Of a DNA stretch of 64,000 bases, positions 34,869 through 44,944 are shown piece by piece. The position numbers and the translations under genes are program-made. The notes beneath the pieces are model-generated. The model was not told the origin of the DNA, ran no database searches, and saw only the letters and a program-made list of their open reading frames with translations. Positions within the stretch are counted from its first letter, which is position 1. Each line of letters starts with the position of its first letter. The stretch is from JALZKA01 sp963717635 (GTDB taxonomy: Bacteria > Actinomycetota > Thermoleophilia > Solirubrobacterales > 70-9): positions 1,178,001-1,242,000 of the forward strand of contig OY970347.1 of assembly GCA_963717635.1 (NCBI GenBank), read 5' to 3'.

Positions 34869-35030
34869 ATGCAGCTGATGATCTTCAACGTCGTCGGGAT
34901 CATCCTCGCCGTGATCGCCTACGCATTCAGCCTGGGCGGGACGCTCGCGGCCCTCATCTACCTGTTCGTGATCTTCACCGGCGTGCTCGTTCGCTGGGCG
35001 CAGCCGATGCTCGAGCGCCTGCGTCCCTAG
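34869..35030 (+). CDS. 53-residue two-helix membrane protein
   Basis: A short ORF between trpA and the phosphofructokinase gene. The product MQLMIFNVVGIILAVIAYAF continues with a short turn (SLGG) and a second helix (TLAALIYLFVIFTGVLVRW), ending QPMLERLRP. Helices span about 4-20 and 25-42. A -10 box stands 8 bases upstream and the ORF fills the gap, leaving 4 bases before the next start. Codon third positions are almost all G/C, as in real genes here. Function unknown. Confidence 0.7.
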   Translation: MQLMIFNVVGIILAVIAYAFSLGGTLAALIYLFVIFTGVLVRWAQPMLERLRP

Positions 35031-35034
35031 CCGT

Positions 35035-36060
35035 ATGCGACTCGGAGTGCTCACCGGCGGCGGCGACTGCCCCGGGCTGAACGCGGTCATCCGCGCGGTG
35101 GTCCGCAAGGGCGCCGGCGAGTACGGTCACGACTTCGTCGGCTATCGCGACGGCTGGCGCGGGCCCCTGGAGGGCGAGAGCCGGCCGCTTGGAGTGCCGG
35201 AGGTGCGGGGGATCCTGCCGCGCGGCGGCACGATCCTCGGCTCGTCGCGGACCAATCCGATCAAGGAGGAGGGCGGGGTCGAACGGATCATCGCCAACCT
35301 CGAACGCGACGGCGTCAACGGCCTGATCGCGATCGGCGGCGAGGACACGCTTGGGGTTGCGACGAAGCTGCACGAGCAGGGCGTGAACATCGTCGGAGTG
35401 CCGAAGACGATCGACAACGATCTCGGCGCGACCGACTACACCTTCGGCTTCGACACCGCCGTGAACATCGCGATGGGCTCGATCGACCGGCTGCACACGA
35501 CCGCCGAGAGCCACAAGCGCACCCTGATCGTCGAGGTCATGGGACGTCACGCCGGGTGGATCGCCGTGCACGCCGGCCTGGCCGGCGGCGCCAACGTGAT
35601 CCTGATCCCGGAAGCGCCGTTCGACCTCGACCGCGTCTGCGGATATATCGAACGCCGCTTCGAAGATCAGTACGCGCCGATCGTCGTGGTCTCGGAGGGC
35701 GCCGAGCCAAAGGGGGGAATCCCGGAGGCTGCGGACGCGCCCACGGACGCGTTTGGCCATGTTCGACTGGGAGGCATCGGCCATTGGCTCGAGGCCGAAA
35801 TCGAGCGGCGGACCGGGCATGAGGCGCGGGCCACGGTGCTCGGCCACGTGCAGCGGGGCGGCACGCCCACCGCGTTCGACCGCGTGCTCGCAACCCGTTT
35901 CGGATTGCACGCGATCGATGCCGCGAACGAGGGCGCCTGGGGCCGGATGACGGCGCTGCGGGCGACCGACATCGTGCTCGTCGACCTGGCCGAGGCGACG
36001 GCCGAGCTGAAGCTGGTGCCCGAATCGCTCTACGGCGAGGCCGAGGTCTTCTTCGGCTGA
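35035..36060 (+). CDS. pfkA: 6-phosphofructokinase, predicted PPi-dependent
   Basis: Phosphorylates fructose 6-phosphate (341 residues). LTGGGDCPGLNAVIRAVV opens the phosphate-donor site; PKTIDNDLGATDYTFGFDTA is the catalytic loop and MGRHAGWIAVHAGLAGGAN the substrate site. Residues matching E. coli 104 and 124 are Asp104 (GGEDT) and Lys124 (PKTIDND). Asp/Lys here is the established mark of pyrophosphate users; ATP enzymes usually have Gly/Gly. Use of PPi is therefore predicted, though actinobacterial relatives can be mixed. ATG 35035; the stop shares a base with the next ATG. Confidence 0.93.
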   Translation: MRLGVLTGGGDCPGLNAVIRAVVRKGAGEYGHDFVGYRDGWRGPLEGESRPLGVPEVRGILPRGGTILGSSRTNPIKEEGGVERIIANLERDGVNGLIAIGGEDTLGVATKLHEQGVNIVGVPKTIDNDLGATDYTFGFDTAVNIAMGSIDRLHTTAESHKRTLIVEVMGRHAGWIAVHAGLAGGANVILIPEAPFDLDRVCGYIERRFEDQYAPIVVVSEGAEPKGGIPEAADAPTDAFGHVRLGGIGHWLEAEIERRTGHEARATVLGHVQRGGTPTAFDRVLATRFGLHAIDAANEGAWGRMTALRATDIVLVDLAEATAELKLVPESLYGEAEVFFG

Positions 36061-36770
36061 TGCGTGGGTCGCCCGTGTGGGTCGCTGCCGCCGTGCTCGC
36101 GCTCGCGGCCGCGGGTTGCGGCGCCGACTCCAGCGAAGAGCAGGGCGAGGCCGCGCTCGCGATCTACCTCAGCGCGCCGCTCACCGGCCCGGGCCGGGCT
36201 GACGGCGAGAAGGTGGCGGAGGGTGCGCGGCAGGCGCTGTCGGAGGCCGGCGGCGAGGCGGCGGGGTACACGGTCACCGCGGAATACCTCGACGGCGCCG
36301 GTCGCAACGAGACCCGGTTCGATCCGGTGATCGCGGCGGCCAACGCGCGGACGGCCACCGAGGACTCGACGACGATCGCCTACATCGGCGAGCTTGACTC
36401 GGGTGGCACGCGGAGCTCCCTGCCGATCACCAACTCCGCTGGGATCCTGCAGGTGGCCCCGGGCAGCGGCGCCAGCGACCTGGTGCGCGACGAGGCCTAC
36501 AACGACGATGTCCCGACCGGGGTCCAGGGAACCGGCGAGCGGACCTATGCGCAGCTGGTCCCCACGTACGAGCCGGGCGCGACACCGGGGCCGAGCGACC
36601 CGGCCGACCTCGGCTACGAGGCGATGGCGTCGGTGCTAGCGGCGATCGGCCGCGCCGACGACCCGACCGATCGCGCCTCGGTGATCGAGGCGTACTTCGA
36701 CGGCACGGAACGGGCTTCGCGCCTTGGCCGCTACCGGATTGCCGACACCGGCGAGTTCGAGCCGCTCTAG
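36060..36770 (+). CDS. Lipoprotein resembling a shortened branched-chain amino acid binding protein
   Basis: A 236-residue lipoprotein: signal helix then lipobox LAAAGC (Cys at about 20). The next part (AIYLSAPLTGPGRADGEKVA to ILQVAPGSGASDLV) follows the N-lobe of type I periplasmic binding proteins (LivJ type), including the SSLPITNSAGILQVAPGS segment. But the chain then jumps via a short link to a C-terminal segment (DLGYEAMASVLAAIGRADDP) normally found near residue 330. About 150 residues of the C-lobe are absent, so ligand binding of the usual clam-shell kind is unlikely. It could be an evolved small sensor or a decayed gene with an in-frame deletion. Confidence 0.75.
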   Translation: MRGSPVWVAAAVLALAAAGCGADSSEEQGEAALAIYLSAPLTGPGRADGEKVAEGARQALSEAGGEAAGYTVTAEYLDGAGRNETRFDPVIAAANARTATEDSTTIAYIGELDSGGTRSSLPITNSAGILQVAPGSGASDLVRDEAYNDDVPTGVQGTGERTYAQLVPTYEPGATPGPSDPADLGYEAMASVLAAIGRADDPTDRASVIEAYFDGTERASRLGRYRIADTGEFEPL

Positions 36771-37678
36771 CGGCTCAACAGGTCGCGCAGGGCCGGTTCC
36801 ACCTCCGGGAACCGAAAGGCAAAGCCGAGGTCGAGCGCGCGGCGGGGCATGACCCGCAGGCTGCCCAGGATCTGATCGGTCAGCTCCTGACCGCGCATCG
36901 CGACCAGGGCGGCGCGCGGCACCGGGGCGACGGCAGGGCGCCGCAGCACCCTGCCAAGCGCCTTCGTGAACTCCCGGTTCGTCACCGGGTTGGGACCGCT
37001 GGCGTTGAGCGCGCCGTTGACGCGCGCGTCGTCAAGGGCCCAGCAGAGCAGAGCGACCTCGTCGTCGCGGTGGATCAGCGGCATATATTGCCGGCCGCCG
37101 GCCAGCGGCCCGCCGAGGCCCAGCTTGAACGGCAGGAGCAGCTGCTTCAGCAGGCCACCGTCGGGATCCAGGACCGGTGCGCTCCGCAGGACCACGACCC
37201 GGATGTCCTTGGTCGCCGCCTCGAGCGCCGCCGCCTCCCAACCAGCGCACAGCTGGCCGGTCCAGTCCGAGGCGGGCGGCGTGGACTCGTCCACGATCGC
37301 CTCCCCGCGGTCTCCGTAGTAGCCGACCGCGCATTGGCTGACGAGCACTTTGGGCGGCGTCGGCTGGGCAAGCATCCCGTCGACGAGGTTCTTCGTGGCA
37401 CGGACCCGGCTGTCACGGATTCGCTCCTTGGCCGCGGGGGTCAGCCGCTGGTTGATGTTCTCGCCGATCAGGTTGAGCACCCCGTCGACCCCCTCGAACG
37501 CCGCCACGGGCGGACGCTCGGCGACCGGATGCCACGGGTGCCAGGTCACGGTTGGGTTCGTGGCTCTGGCGCGATTCGGATCTCGGGTGAGTCCGACGAC
37601 CTCGTCGCCGCGCGCGAGCAGCGTGTCGCAGGCCGCTCGCCCGATCATTCCGCTTGCTCCAGTGGCGAGTACGCGCAT
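36767..37678 (-). CDS. TIGR01777-family NAD-dependent epimerase/dehydratase-like protein
   Basis: A 303-residue SDR-fold protein. The N-terminal nucleotide loop VLATGASGMIGRAACDTLLA, then VDGVLNLIGENINQRLTP and RIRDSRVRATKNLVDGM, are the marks of the TIGR01777 (YfcH/SulA-like) family. VSQCAVGYYGDRG replaces the SASAxGxYG segment and keeps the Tyr. A DUF1731-type C-terminal domain (VPRAALVAMRGQELTDQILG to LGFAFRFPEVEPALRDLL) completes it. Substrate unknown. Its end overlaps the convergent lipoprotein gene by 4 bases. Confidence 0.9.
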   Translation of the reverse strand: MRVLATGASGMIGRAACDTLLARGDEVVGLTRDPNRARATNPTVTWHPWHPVAERPPVAAFEGVDGVLNLIGENINQRLTPAAKERIRDSRVRATKNLVDGMLAQPTPPKVLVSQCAVGYYGDRGEAIVDESTPPASDWTGQLCAGWEAAALEAATKDIRVVVLRSAPVLDPDGGLLKQLLLPFKLGLGGPLAGGRQYMPLIHRDDEVALLCWALDDARVNGALNASGPNPVTNREFTKALGRVLRRPAVAPVPRAALVAMRGQELTDQILGSLRVMPRRALDLGFAFRFPEVEPALRDLLSR

Positions 37679-37694
37679 CCTGGTCCGCTACCCC

Positions 37695-39155
<1,461 letters not shown>

Positions 39156-39163
39156 GGGCGGGG

Positions 39164-39169
39164 AACATA
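39164..39169 (-). promoter_or_regulatory. -10 box of the malic enzyme gene, leaderless
   Basis: Minus-strand TATGTT ends 8 bases before the ATG at 39155. Confidence 0.5.
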
Positions 39170-39232
39170 TTCCCACCGGCACATGCTTGTTTCGCGGCTT
39201 GCGCCGCTCATTCATGCACGGCGGGCCGTCCA

Positions 39233-39238
39233 TAAGAT
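39233..39238 (+). promoter_or_regulatory. -10 box of polA, leaderless
   Basis: TAAGAT ends 6 bases before the polA GTG. The 89 bases shared with the divergent malic enzyme gene also hold a small GCGGC/GCCGC hairpin (39194-39207). Confidence 0.5.
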
Positions 39239-39244
39239 CGTCGC

Positions 39245-41872
39245 GTGGCCGAGACCAAGCCCCAGCCCGTCGACGGCGAGCTCTTCCTGATCGACGGCAA
39301 CTCGCTGGCGTACCGCGCGTTCTTCGCTCTGCCCGAATCGATCGCCACCGCCGACGGGCGGCCCACCAACGCGATCTACGGCTTCGCCTCGATGATGGCC
39401 AAGCTGCTGATCGACTACAAGCCCGGCACCGTGGTCGTTGCCTGGGACCGGGGGATGTCGGGCCGCGACACGGAGTACCCGGAGTACAAGGCGGGCCGCA
39501 GGTCGCGCCCGGATCTGTTGCGCGAGCAGTGGCCGCACCTGGCGCCGCTGGCCGAGGCCTTCGGCTTCACCAACGTCGAGGTCGAGGGCTTCGAGGCGGA
39601 TGACGTGATCGCGACCCTGACCCGGCAGGCTCGGGAAGTCGGGCGGCCGGTGATGATCGTGTCGGGCGACCGCGACGTCTACCAGCTCGTCGGTGACCAG
39701 GTGAGGGTGATGACGACGTCGCGCGGTGTGACCGACACCAAGGTCTATGACACCGACGGGGTCGTCGAGCGCTACGGCGTCGCGCCGGAGCTGGTCCCCG
39801 ACCTGATCGGGCTCAAGGGCGATACCTCGGACAACATTCCGGGCGTTCCCGGGATCGGGGACAAGACCGCCGCCCAGCTCCTGCAGAAGTTCGGCTCACT
39901 GGAGAAGGTGCTGGAGTCGGTCGACGAGATCTCCGGAGCCAAGCGCAAGGAGAACCTGACCCAGCATTCGGATGACGCCCGGATCTCGAAGCAGCTCGCG
40001 ACGATGAAGCTCGACGTCGACGTTCCCGGCGACGTAATCCACGCCGAGGGCTCGGCCCCCGATCTGAGCCGGCTCCGGGACTTCGCCGCCGAGTTCGAGC
40101 TCCGGGCCGTGATCCAGCGGCTCGAGGAGGAGTACGAGGGCGAGGTCCCAAGCCGCTCGGTCGACGAGACGATTCAGGTGGACGCGGCGGCGGGCACGCC
40201 AGCCGACCTGGCCGGCGGCCCCGCCGCGGTGGCGATCGCCGGCGGGCGCTGGGCCGCGACCGACGGCGCCAAGGCGGTCACCGGCGATGCGGCAGACCTC
40301 GCGGCGCTGGCGGGCGCCCTGAAGGCGCGCCCGCTGGTCGCACATGACGTCAAGTCGCTGGGCGGCGCGGGGCGCGACAGCCTGATGGCCGTGGCCGGTC
40401 CCGGAGCCCTTGACATCGACCACGACACGATGATCGGCGCCTATCTGGTGGACCCGGCCAGGCGGACCTACGTGCTCGAGGAGCTGGCAGCGGATGCCGG
40501 TATCGCAGTTCGAACCGAAGCGACCGAGGCAACCTCAGGCGACGGACAGCTCGAATTGGGAGATGAGCCGGTTCCGGCCGATCCCGCCGCCACGGCTCGC
40601 CTGGCCTGGGAGCTGGCGGAGCGCCAGCGCGGGCAGCTTGCCGAGTTCGGGCTCGAGCGGGTCATGCGCGAGGTCGAGCTGCCGCTGATCGAGATCTTGG
40701 TTGCGATGGAGCGCGAGGGGCTGGGCCTGGACAGCAAACGCCTGGCCGCGATCGGCGAGGGCATGGAGGAGCGGATCGCGGAGCTCGAGGCCGAGATCTA
40801 CAAGGCAGCGGGCCGCGAGTTCACGATCGGCTCGCCGCAGCAGCTGGCCGAGATCCTGTTCGTCGAGCTCGGCCTGACCCGCAAACGGCGCGGCAAGACC
40901 GGCTTTTCGACCGACGCTCGGGTGCTCGCCCAGATTCGCGACGAGCACCCGATCATCCCGGCCGTCGAGCAGTGGCGCGAGCTGACCAAACTCAAGAACA
41001 CCTACCTCGACGCGCTGCCGGGGATGATCGACCCGCAGACCGGGCGCATCCATACGACCTTCAACCAGGTCACCGCCGCGACGGGGCGCCTGTCGAGCAC
41101 CAACCCGAACCTGCAGAACATTCCGATCCGCTCCGAGGTCGGACGCCCGGTTCGCTCGTGCTTCGTGGCCGCTGAGGGCAAACGGCTGCTCTCGGCCGAC
41201 TACAACCAGGTCGAGCTGCGGGTGCTCGCGCACGTCGCGAACGAGCAGGTGCTGCGCGAGATCTTCGCCTCGGGCGAGGATGTCCACAGCGCCACGGCCG
41301 CCGGCATCATCGGCGCCGACCCCGATGCGATCACCCCGGCCGAGCGCTCGAAGGCGAAGATGGTCAACTACGGCATCGCCTACGGCCTGACGGACTTCGG
41401 GCTTGCGGATCGGCTCCAGATCTCACGCGAGGAGGCCCGCGTCTACATCGAGCGCTACTTCGAGCGCTTCCCCGCAGTCCGCACCTTCATCGACGAGACG
41501 ATCGCCAGGGCCGAGGAGGATGGATTCGTCAAGACGCTGATGGGTAGGCGCCGCCGGATCCCGGAGCTGCGCTCGAACCAGCGCCAGCGGCGGTCGCTGG
41601 GCGAGCGGCTGGCCGTCAACACGGTGATCCAGGGCACCGCGGCCGACATCATCAAGCTGGCGATGGTGCGCTGCCATCGCGCGCTCGGCGACGCCGGGCT
41701 CGAGGCTCGCCTAATCCTGCAGATCCACGACGAGCTGCTGTTCGAGGGCCCCGAGGCCGAGATCGACGCCGCGACCGAGCTGGTGCGCCGCGAGATGGTC
41801 GCCGCCTTCGAGCTCGATCCGCCGCTTGCCGTCGACGTGGGCACCGGCCGGGATTGGCTCGAGGTCAAGTAG
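39245..41872 (+). CDS. polA: DNA polymerase I
   Basis: Repair and Okazaki-fragment polymerase (875 residues). The 5'-3' exonuclease domain (about 1-300) has LIDGNSLAYRAFFALPE, FEADDVIATL, VSGDRDVYQL, and DLIGLKGDTSDNIPGVPGIG. The middle domain (about 320-470) has the fold but not the DxE metal motif of proofreading exonucleases, so it should lack 3'-5' activity, as is usual in actinobacteria. The polymerase domain is intact: motif A LLSADYNQVELRVLAHV, motif B RSKAKMVNYGIAYGLTDFGL, motif C ILQIHDELLFEGPE. GTG start, leaderless-type promoter. Confidence 0.96.
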   Translation: MAETKPQPVDGELFLIDGNSLAYRAFFALPESIATADGRPTNAIYGFASMMAKLLIDYKPGTVVVAWDRGMSGRDTEYPEYKAGRRSRPDLLREQWPHLAPLAEAFGFTNVEVEGFEADDVIATLTRQAREVGRPVMIVSGDRDVYQLVGDQVRVMTTSRGVTDTKVYDTDGVVERYGVAPELVPDLIGLKGDTSDNIPGVPGIGDKTAAQLLQKFGSLEKVLESVDEISGAKRKENLTQHSDDARISKQLATMKLDVDVPGDVIHAEGSAPDLSRLRDFAAEFELRAVIQRLEEEYEGEVPSRSVDETIQVDAAAGTPADLAGGPAAVAIAGGRWAATDGAKAVTGDAADLAALAGALKARPLVAHDVKSLGGAGRDSLMAVAGPGALDIDHDTMIGAYLVDPARRTYVLEELAADAGIAVRTEATEATSGDGQLELGDEPVPADPAATARLAWELAERQRGQLAEFGLERVMREVELPLIEILVAMEREGLGLDSKRLAAIGEGMEERIAELEAEIYKAAGREFTIGSPQQLAEILFVELGLTRKRRGKTGFSTDARVLAQIRDEHPIIPAVEQWRELTKLKNTYLDALPGMIDPQTGRIHTTFNQVTAATGRLSSTNPNLQNIPIRSEVGRPVRSCFVAAEGKRLLSADYNQVELRVLAHVANEQVLREIFASGEDVHSATAAGIIGADPDAITPAERSKAKMVNYGIAYGLTDFGLADRLQISREEARVYIERYFERFPAVRTFIDETIARAEEDGFVKTLMGRRRRIPELRSNQRQRRSLGERLAVNTVIQGTAADIIKLAMVRCHRALGDAGLEARLILQIHDELLFEGPEAEIDAATELVRREMVAAFELDPPLAVDVGTGRDWLEVK

Positions 41873-41887
41873 GAGACTGTTGTCGAA

Positions 41888-42325
41888 GTGGACCGTGGAG
41901 TCGCAGTCATCCTGATGGCCGCCGTGGGCGGCCTGATCGCCGCGCAGCCCGCCGTGAACGCCGGGCTCGGCAAGGAGACCGGCAGCTTGGCCGCGGCCCT
42001 CGTCTCGTTTGCGGTCGGCACCCTGCTGTTGGCCGGCATCGTCGTCGCCGCGGGCGAGGCGGGCGGGCTCGCGGGGGCGTTCGACGTGCGCTGGTACTAC
42101 CTGTTGGGCGGGGTGCTGGGCGCGGCCTACGTGCTGACCGCGCTGATCGTCGTCAAGGAAGTCGGCGCCGGCGGCGTGGCCGCCGCCACGATCACCGGCC
42201 AGCTGACCCTCTCGGTGATCCTCGACCGGCTCGGGGTGCTCGGCCTCGAGGAGACGCCGATCACGCCGGAACGGATTGCCGGGGTGGCGCTGCTGCTTGC
42301 GGGGACGTTCCTGATCGTCCGGTAG
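41888..42325 (+). CDS. YdcZ/DUF606-family membrane protein (DMT superfamily)
   Basis: A 145-residue protein with five hydrophobic helices. AAVGGLIAAQPAVNAGLGKE followed by TGSLAAALVSFAVGTLLLAG and GGVLGAAYVLTALIVV are the family pattern (LQPxxNxxLG, AxLVSFxVGT, GGxLGAxYV). YdcZ-like proteins are half-size drug/metabolite transporters thought to pair. GTG 41888 is used. The 3' end overlaps the convergent reductase gene by 65 bases. Confidence 0.85.
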   Translation: MDRGVAVILMAAVGGLIAAQPAVNAGLGKETGSLAAALVSFAVGTLLLAGIVVAAGEAGGLAGAFDVRWYYLLGGVLGAAYVLTALIVVKEVGAGGVAAATITGQLTLSVILDRLGVLGLEETPITPERIAGVALLLAGTFLIVR

Positions 42326-43424
42326 CGAACGAAGGGTCGGCGATCCGGAGGTAGTGCGTGAACGACCAGCGCACGAACACGTCGCTGGAGAGCGGCCAGC
42401 GGAGCGCCGCCGCAAGCATCCGGGGAGGTATACGGGGCACCGCCTGCTGGGTGCGAAGCATCCACTTGAACTGCCATTCGTGGCCGGCCGAGAACGCCGA
42501 GTAGCGCCGCAGCGCGGCGTCGCGAGTCGATCGGCCCGCCACGACCTGCCGCAGCTCGCGCCCGCAGGCGATGCCGAAGTAGAGCGCCGTTCGGATCCCC
42601 TCGGCGGTCAATGGCAGGCAGTGGCCGGCCGAGTCGCCGGCGAAGAACACGTCGCCCTCGGTGGCGTCCCGCAGGCGGTGCGGGATCCAGTTGCCCTGGT
42701 AGCGGACCGGCTCGCGATCGAGGTCCTCGGCGAGCCGCACGGTCGGCTCCTTCACGTGGTGCCTGGGATCGAAGGAGCCGACGCCGACCCGGACCTCGTC
42801 CCTGGCCGGGAAGCTCCAGCCGTAGCCGGCGGGCACGTACTCGCGGTCGATCCAGATCTCGAGCTCGTCCGAAGCCCCCCAAGGGTGAACCTCGAGGCCA
42901 CGCGAGAGCGGAGCATCGGGAGGCTGGTAGCCGTCATCGGTGGCCAGGATCCGGCGCCAGCCCAGGCAGTCCACGACCAGATCGGAGGTCAGCTCGCCGC
43001 GGTCGGTGGCAACGACGTGCGAGCCGTCCTCCGTCCTTCGCCGTCCCTCGATCTTCGCGGTCTCGAAATCGGCGTCGCTCTGCTCCCAGAGCAACCTGCA
43101 GAGCTCGCGGTAGTCGAAGGTCGAGAATGTCCACGGCAGCTCCATCCGGACGCTCGTATGCGGGGTATGGATCACGAGGTCACGGAAGGTCTGGCGCATC
43201 GAGTCCTCGAGGCCCAGGTTCAGGAGCCAATCGGTGGGCGCCGCGCACGCGGAGGTCTGGCGCTCGCCGATGTCGTAGCGATCGAGCACCAACACGCGCG
43301 CGCCGCTGCCCGCCAGCTCACGTGCGACAGCCAGGCCGGCGAAGCTGGCGCCACAGATCAGAACCTCGTACTCGCCGGCGAGCGGCGTCCGCTCAATCCC
43401 GCGTTTAGTTGCGCGCGTCGGCAC
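42261..43424 (-). CDS. FAD-dependent oxidoreductase, geranylgeranyl-reductase-like
   Basis: A 387-residue flavoprotein. The N-terminal FAD loop is EVLICGASFAGLAVARELAG, the GD-type second FAD motif is GDVFFAGDSAGHCLPLTAEGIRTAL (split), and the middle has a RELCRLL helix like digeranylgeranyl phospholipid reductases. The CxxxxP region (TSACAAPTDWLLNLG) fits as well. It likely reduces isoprenoid double bonds in quinones or lipids, but monooxygenase relatives cannot be excluded. GTG 43424 is chosen because TACCCT stands 6 bases before it; the frame is open 64 codons further but runs into rpsA. Confidence 0.82.
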   Translation of the reverse strand: MPTRATKRGIERTPLAGEYEVLICGASFAGLAVARELAGSGARVLVLDRYDIGERQTSACAAPTDWLLNLGLEDSMRQTFRDLVIHTPHTSVRMELPWTFSTFDYRELCRLLWEQSDADFETAKIEGRRRTEDGSHVVATDRGELTSDLVVDCLGWRRILATDDGYQPPDAPLSRGLEVHPWGASDELEIWIDREYVPAGYGWSFPARDEVRVGVGSFDPRHHVKEPTVRLAEDLDREPVRYQGNWIPHRLRDATEGDVFFAGDSAGHCLPLTAEGIRTALYFGIACGRELRQVVAGRSTRDAALRRYSAFSAGHEWQFKWMLRTQQAVPRIPPRMLAAALRWPLSSDVFVRWSFTHYLRIADPSFATGRSGTSPQAAAPPRQSVPA

Positions 43425-43430
43425 GGTGCG

Positions 43431-43436
43431 AGGGTA
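43431..43436 (-). promoter_or_regulatory. -10 box of the FAD reductase gene, leaderless
   Basis: Minus-strand TACCCT ends 6 bases before the GTG at 43424. The expected -35 position (about 43454-43459) falls on one arm of an inverted repeat. Confidence 0.5.
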
Positions 43437-43453
43437 CCCCAGCAGGCGCAGAC

Positions 43454-43490
43454 CCCACCGGCGCGGAGGCGAAGCCGAGCAGTCGGTGGG
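43454..43490. promoter_or_regulatory. Inverted repeat between the divergent FAD reductase and rpsA promoters
   Basis: CCCACCG (43454-43460) and CGGTGGG (43484-43490) are perfect complements 23 bases apart, with a smaller GGC-GAA-GCC hairpin inside. Each arm falls at or next to the -35 region of one of the two divergent promoters, which suits a shared operator. Confidence 0.4.
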
Positions 43491-43501
43491 CAGGTGTTTG
43501 T

Positions 43502-43507
43502 CATACT
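43502..43507 (+). promoter_or_regulatory. -10 box of rpsA, leaderless
   Basis: CATACT ends 8 bases before the GTG at 43516, with no Shine-Dalgarno sequence. Confidence 0.5.
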
Positions 43508-43515
43508 GAGCGGCC

Positions 43516-44934
43516 GTGTCCGCGACCGAGACCGTGATCGATCCTGCCTCCGAGGCGCCCCCGGCGCCGCCGTCGGACGACCTCATGATTGAGGTCGACG
43601 GCAAGCTCGTCCCCAACTACGCGGCCACGATCAAGCCCTTCGAGGAGGGCGAGGTCGTCAGCGGCGAGGTGGTGCGGATCGACAAGGACGAGGTCCTGGT
43701 CGACATCGGCTACAAGTCGGAGGGCGTCATCCCCTCGCACGAGCTCTCGATCCGCCGCTCGGTGGATCCGGCCGAGGAGGTTTCGCTCGGCGAGCAGGTC
43801 GACGCGCTCGTCCTGACCAAGGAGGACCAGGAAGGCCGCCTGATCCTCTCAAAGAAGCGGGCCCGCTTCGAGAAGGCCTGGCGCAAGATCGAGGCCGCGG
43901 CCGAGACCGGCGAGCCGGTCGAGGGCAGCGTCATCGAGGTCGTCAAGGGCGGCCTGATCCTGGACCTCGGTGTCCGTGGCTTCCTGCCCGCCTCCCTGGT
44001 GGACATCCGTCGCGTGCACAACCTCGACGAGTTCAAGGGCCAGACGCTCGAGTGCAAGGTGATCGAGCTCAACCGCAGCCGCAACAACGTGGTGCTCTCG
44101 CGGCGCGCGGTCCTCGAGGAGGAGCGCAAGGAGGTCCGCGAGCAGATCCTGGAGCGCCTCCAGCCCGGCCAGATCGTCGAGGGCAAGATCTCCAACATCG
44201 TCGACTTCGGCGCGTTTGTCGATCTCGAAGGCATCGACGGGCTGATCCACATCTCTGAGCTTTCGTGGAGCCACGTCAACCATCCGGGCGAGATCCTCGA
44301 GATCGGCCAGACGGTTCGCGTCAAGGTCCTCGACATCGATCGCGACCGCCAGCGGATCTCGCTCGGGCTCAAGCAGACGCAGGAGGACCCGTGGCAGAAG
44401 GTGCTCAACGAGTACAAGCAGGGCGACGTGCTCGAGGGCAAGGTGACCAAGGTGGTCGCATTCGGGGCGTTCATCGAGATCGTTCCCGGCGTCGAGGGCC
44501 TCGTGCACATCTCCGAGCTGGCCGAGCACCACGTCGAGACCCCCGGCGAGGTCGTCACCCCGGGCGAGGAGAAGTGGGTGCGGATCCTCGAGATCGACGA
44601 GGAGCGCCGCCGGATCTCGCTCTCGATCAAGCGCGCCGAGACCGGTAACACAGCCTTCAGCGATTTGATCCCAGACGAGCTCAAGCAGCAGGCGCAGGCC
44701 GCCCGCGACGAAGACTCCGCCGCTTCAGAGGCCGAACAGGCCCCGGCGGTGGGGGGCGCCGACGTGCCTGACCTGGGTCTCTCGGAGGACGTCTTTGCGG
44801 AGGCCCCGCCGGCTTCTCCGGAAGCCGACGAGGCCGATCCTGCGGCCGAGGAGCCCGCTCCGATCGAGCCGGCGACCGAAGACGACGGCACGGCCCAGGC
44901 GGACGAACCGCCGCCGGCTGACGACGAGGCTTGA
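43516..44934 (+). CDS. rpsA: 30S ribosomal protein S1
   Basis: RNA-binding ribosomal protein with four S1 repeats (472 residues): domain 1 from EEGEVVSGEVVRIDKDEVLV (about 37), domain 2 from GEPVEGSVIEVVKGGLILDL (about 133), domain 3 from GQIVEGKISNIVDFGAFVDL (about 218), domain 4 from GDVLEGKVTKVVAFGAFIEI (about 303). An acidic, Ala/Pro/Glu-rich tail of about 90 residues follows. Four repeats are normal for actinobacteria (E. coli has six). coaE starts 10 bases later. Confidence 0.95.
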   Translation: MSATETVIDPASEAPPAPPSDDLMIEVDGKLVPNYAATIKPFEEGEVVSGEVVRIDKDEVLVDIGYKSEGVIPSHELSIRRSVDPAEEVSLGEQVDALVLTKEDQEGRLILSKKRARFEKAWRKIEAAAETGEPVEGSVIEVVKGGLILDLGVRGFLPASLVDIRRVHNLDEFKGQTLECKVIELNRSRNNVVLSRRAVLEEERKEVREQILERLQPGQIVEGKISNIVDFGAFVDLEGIDGLIHISELSWSHVNHPGEILEIGQTVRVKVLDIDRDRQRISLGLKQTQEDPWQKVLNEYKQGDVLEGKVTKVVAFGAFIEIVPGVEGLVHISELAEHHVETPGEVVTPGEEKWVRILEIDEERRRISLSIKRAETGNTAFSDLIPDELKQQAQAARDEDSAASEAEQAPAVGGADVPDLGLSEDVFAEAPPASPEADEADPAAEEPAPIEPATEDDGTAQADEPPPADDEA

Positions 44935-44944
44935 CGGGGGCGCC

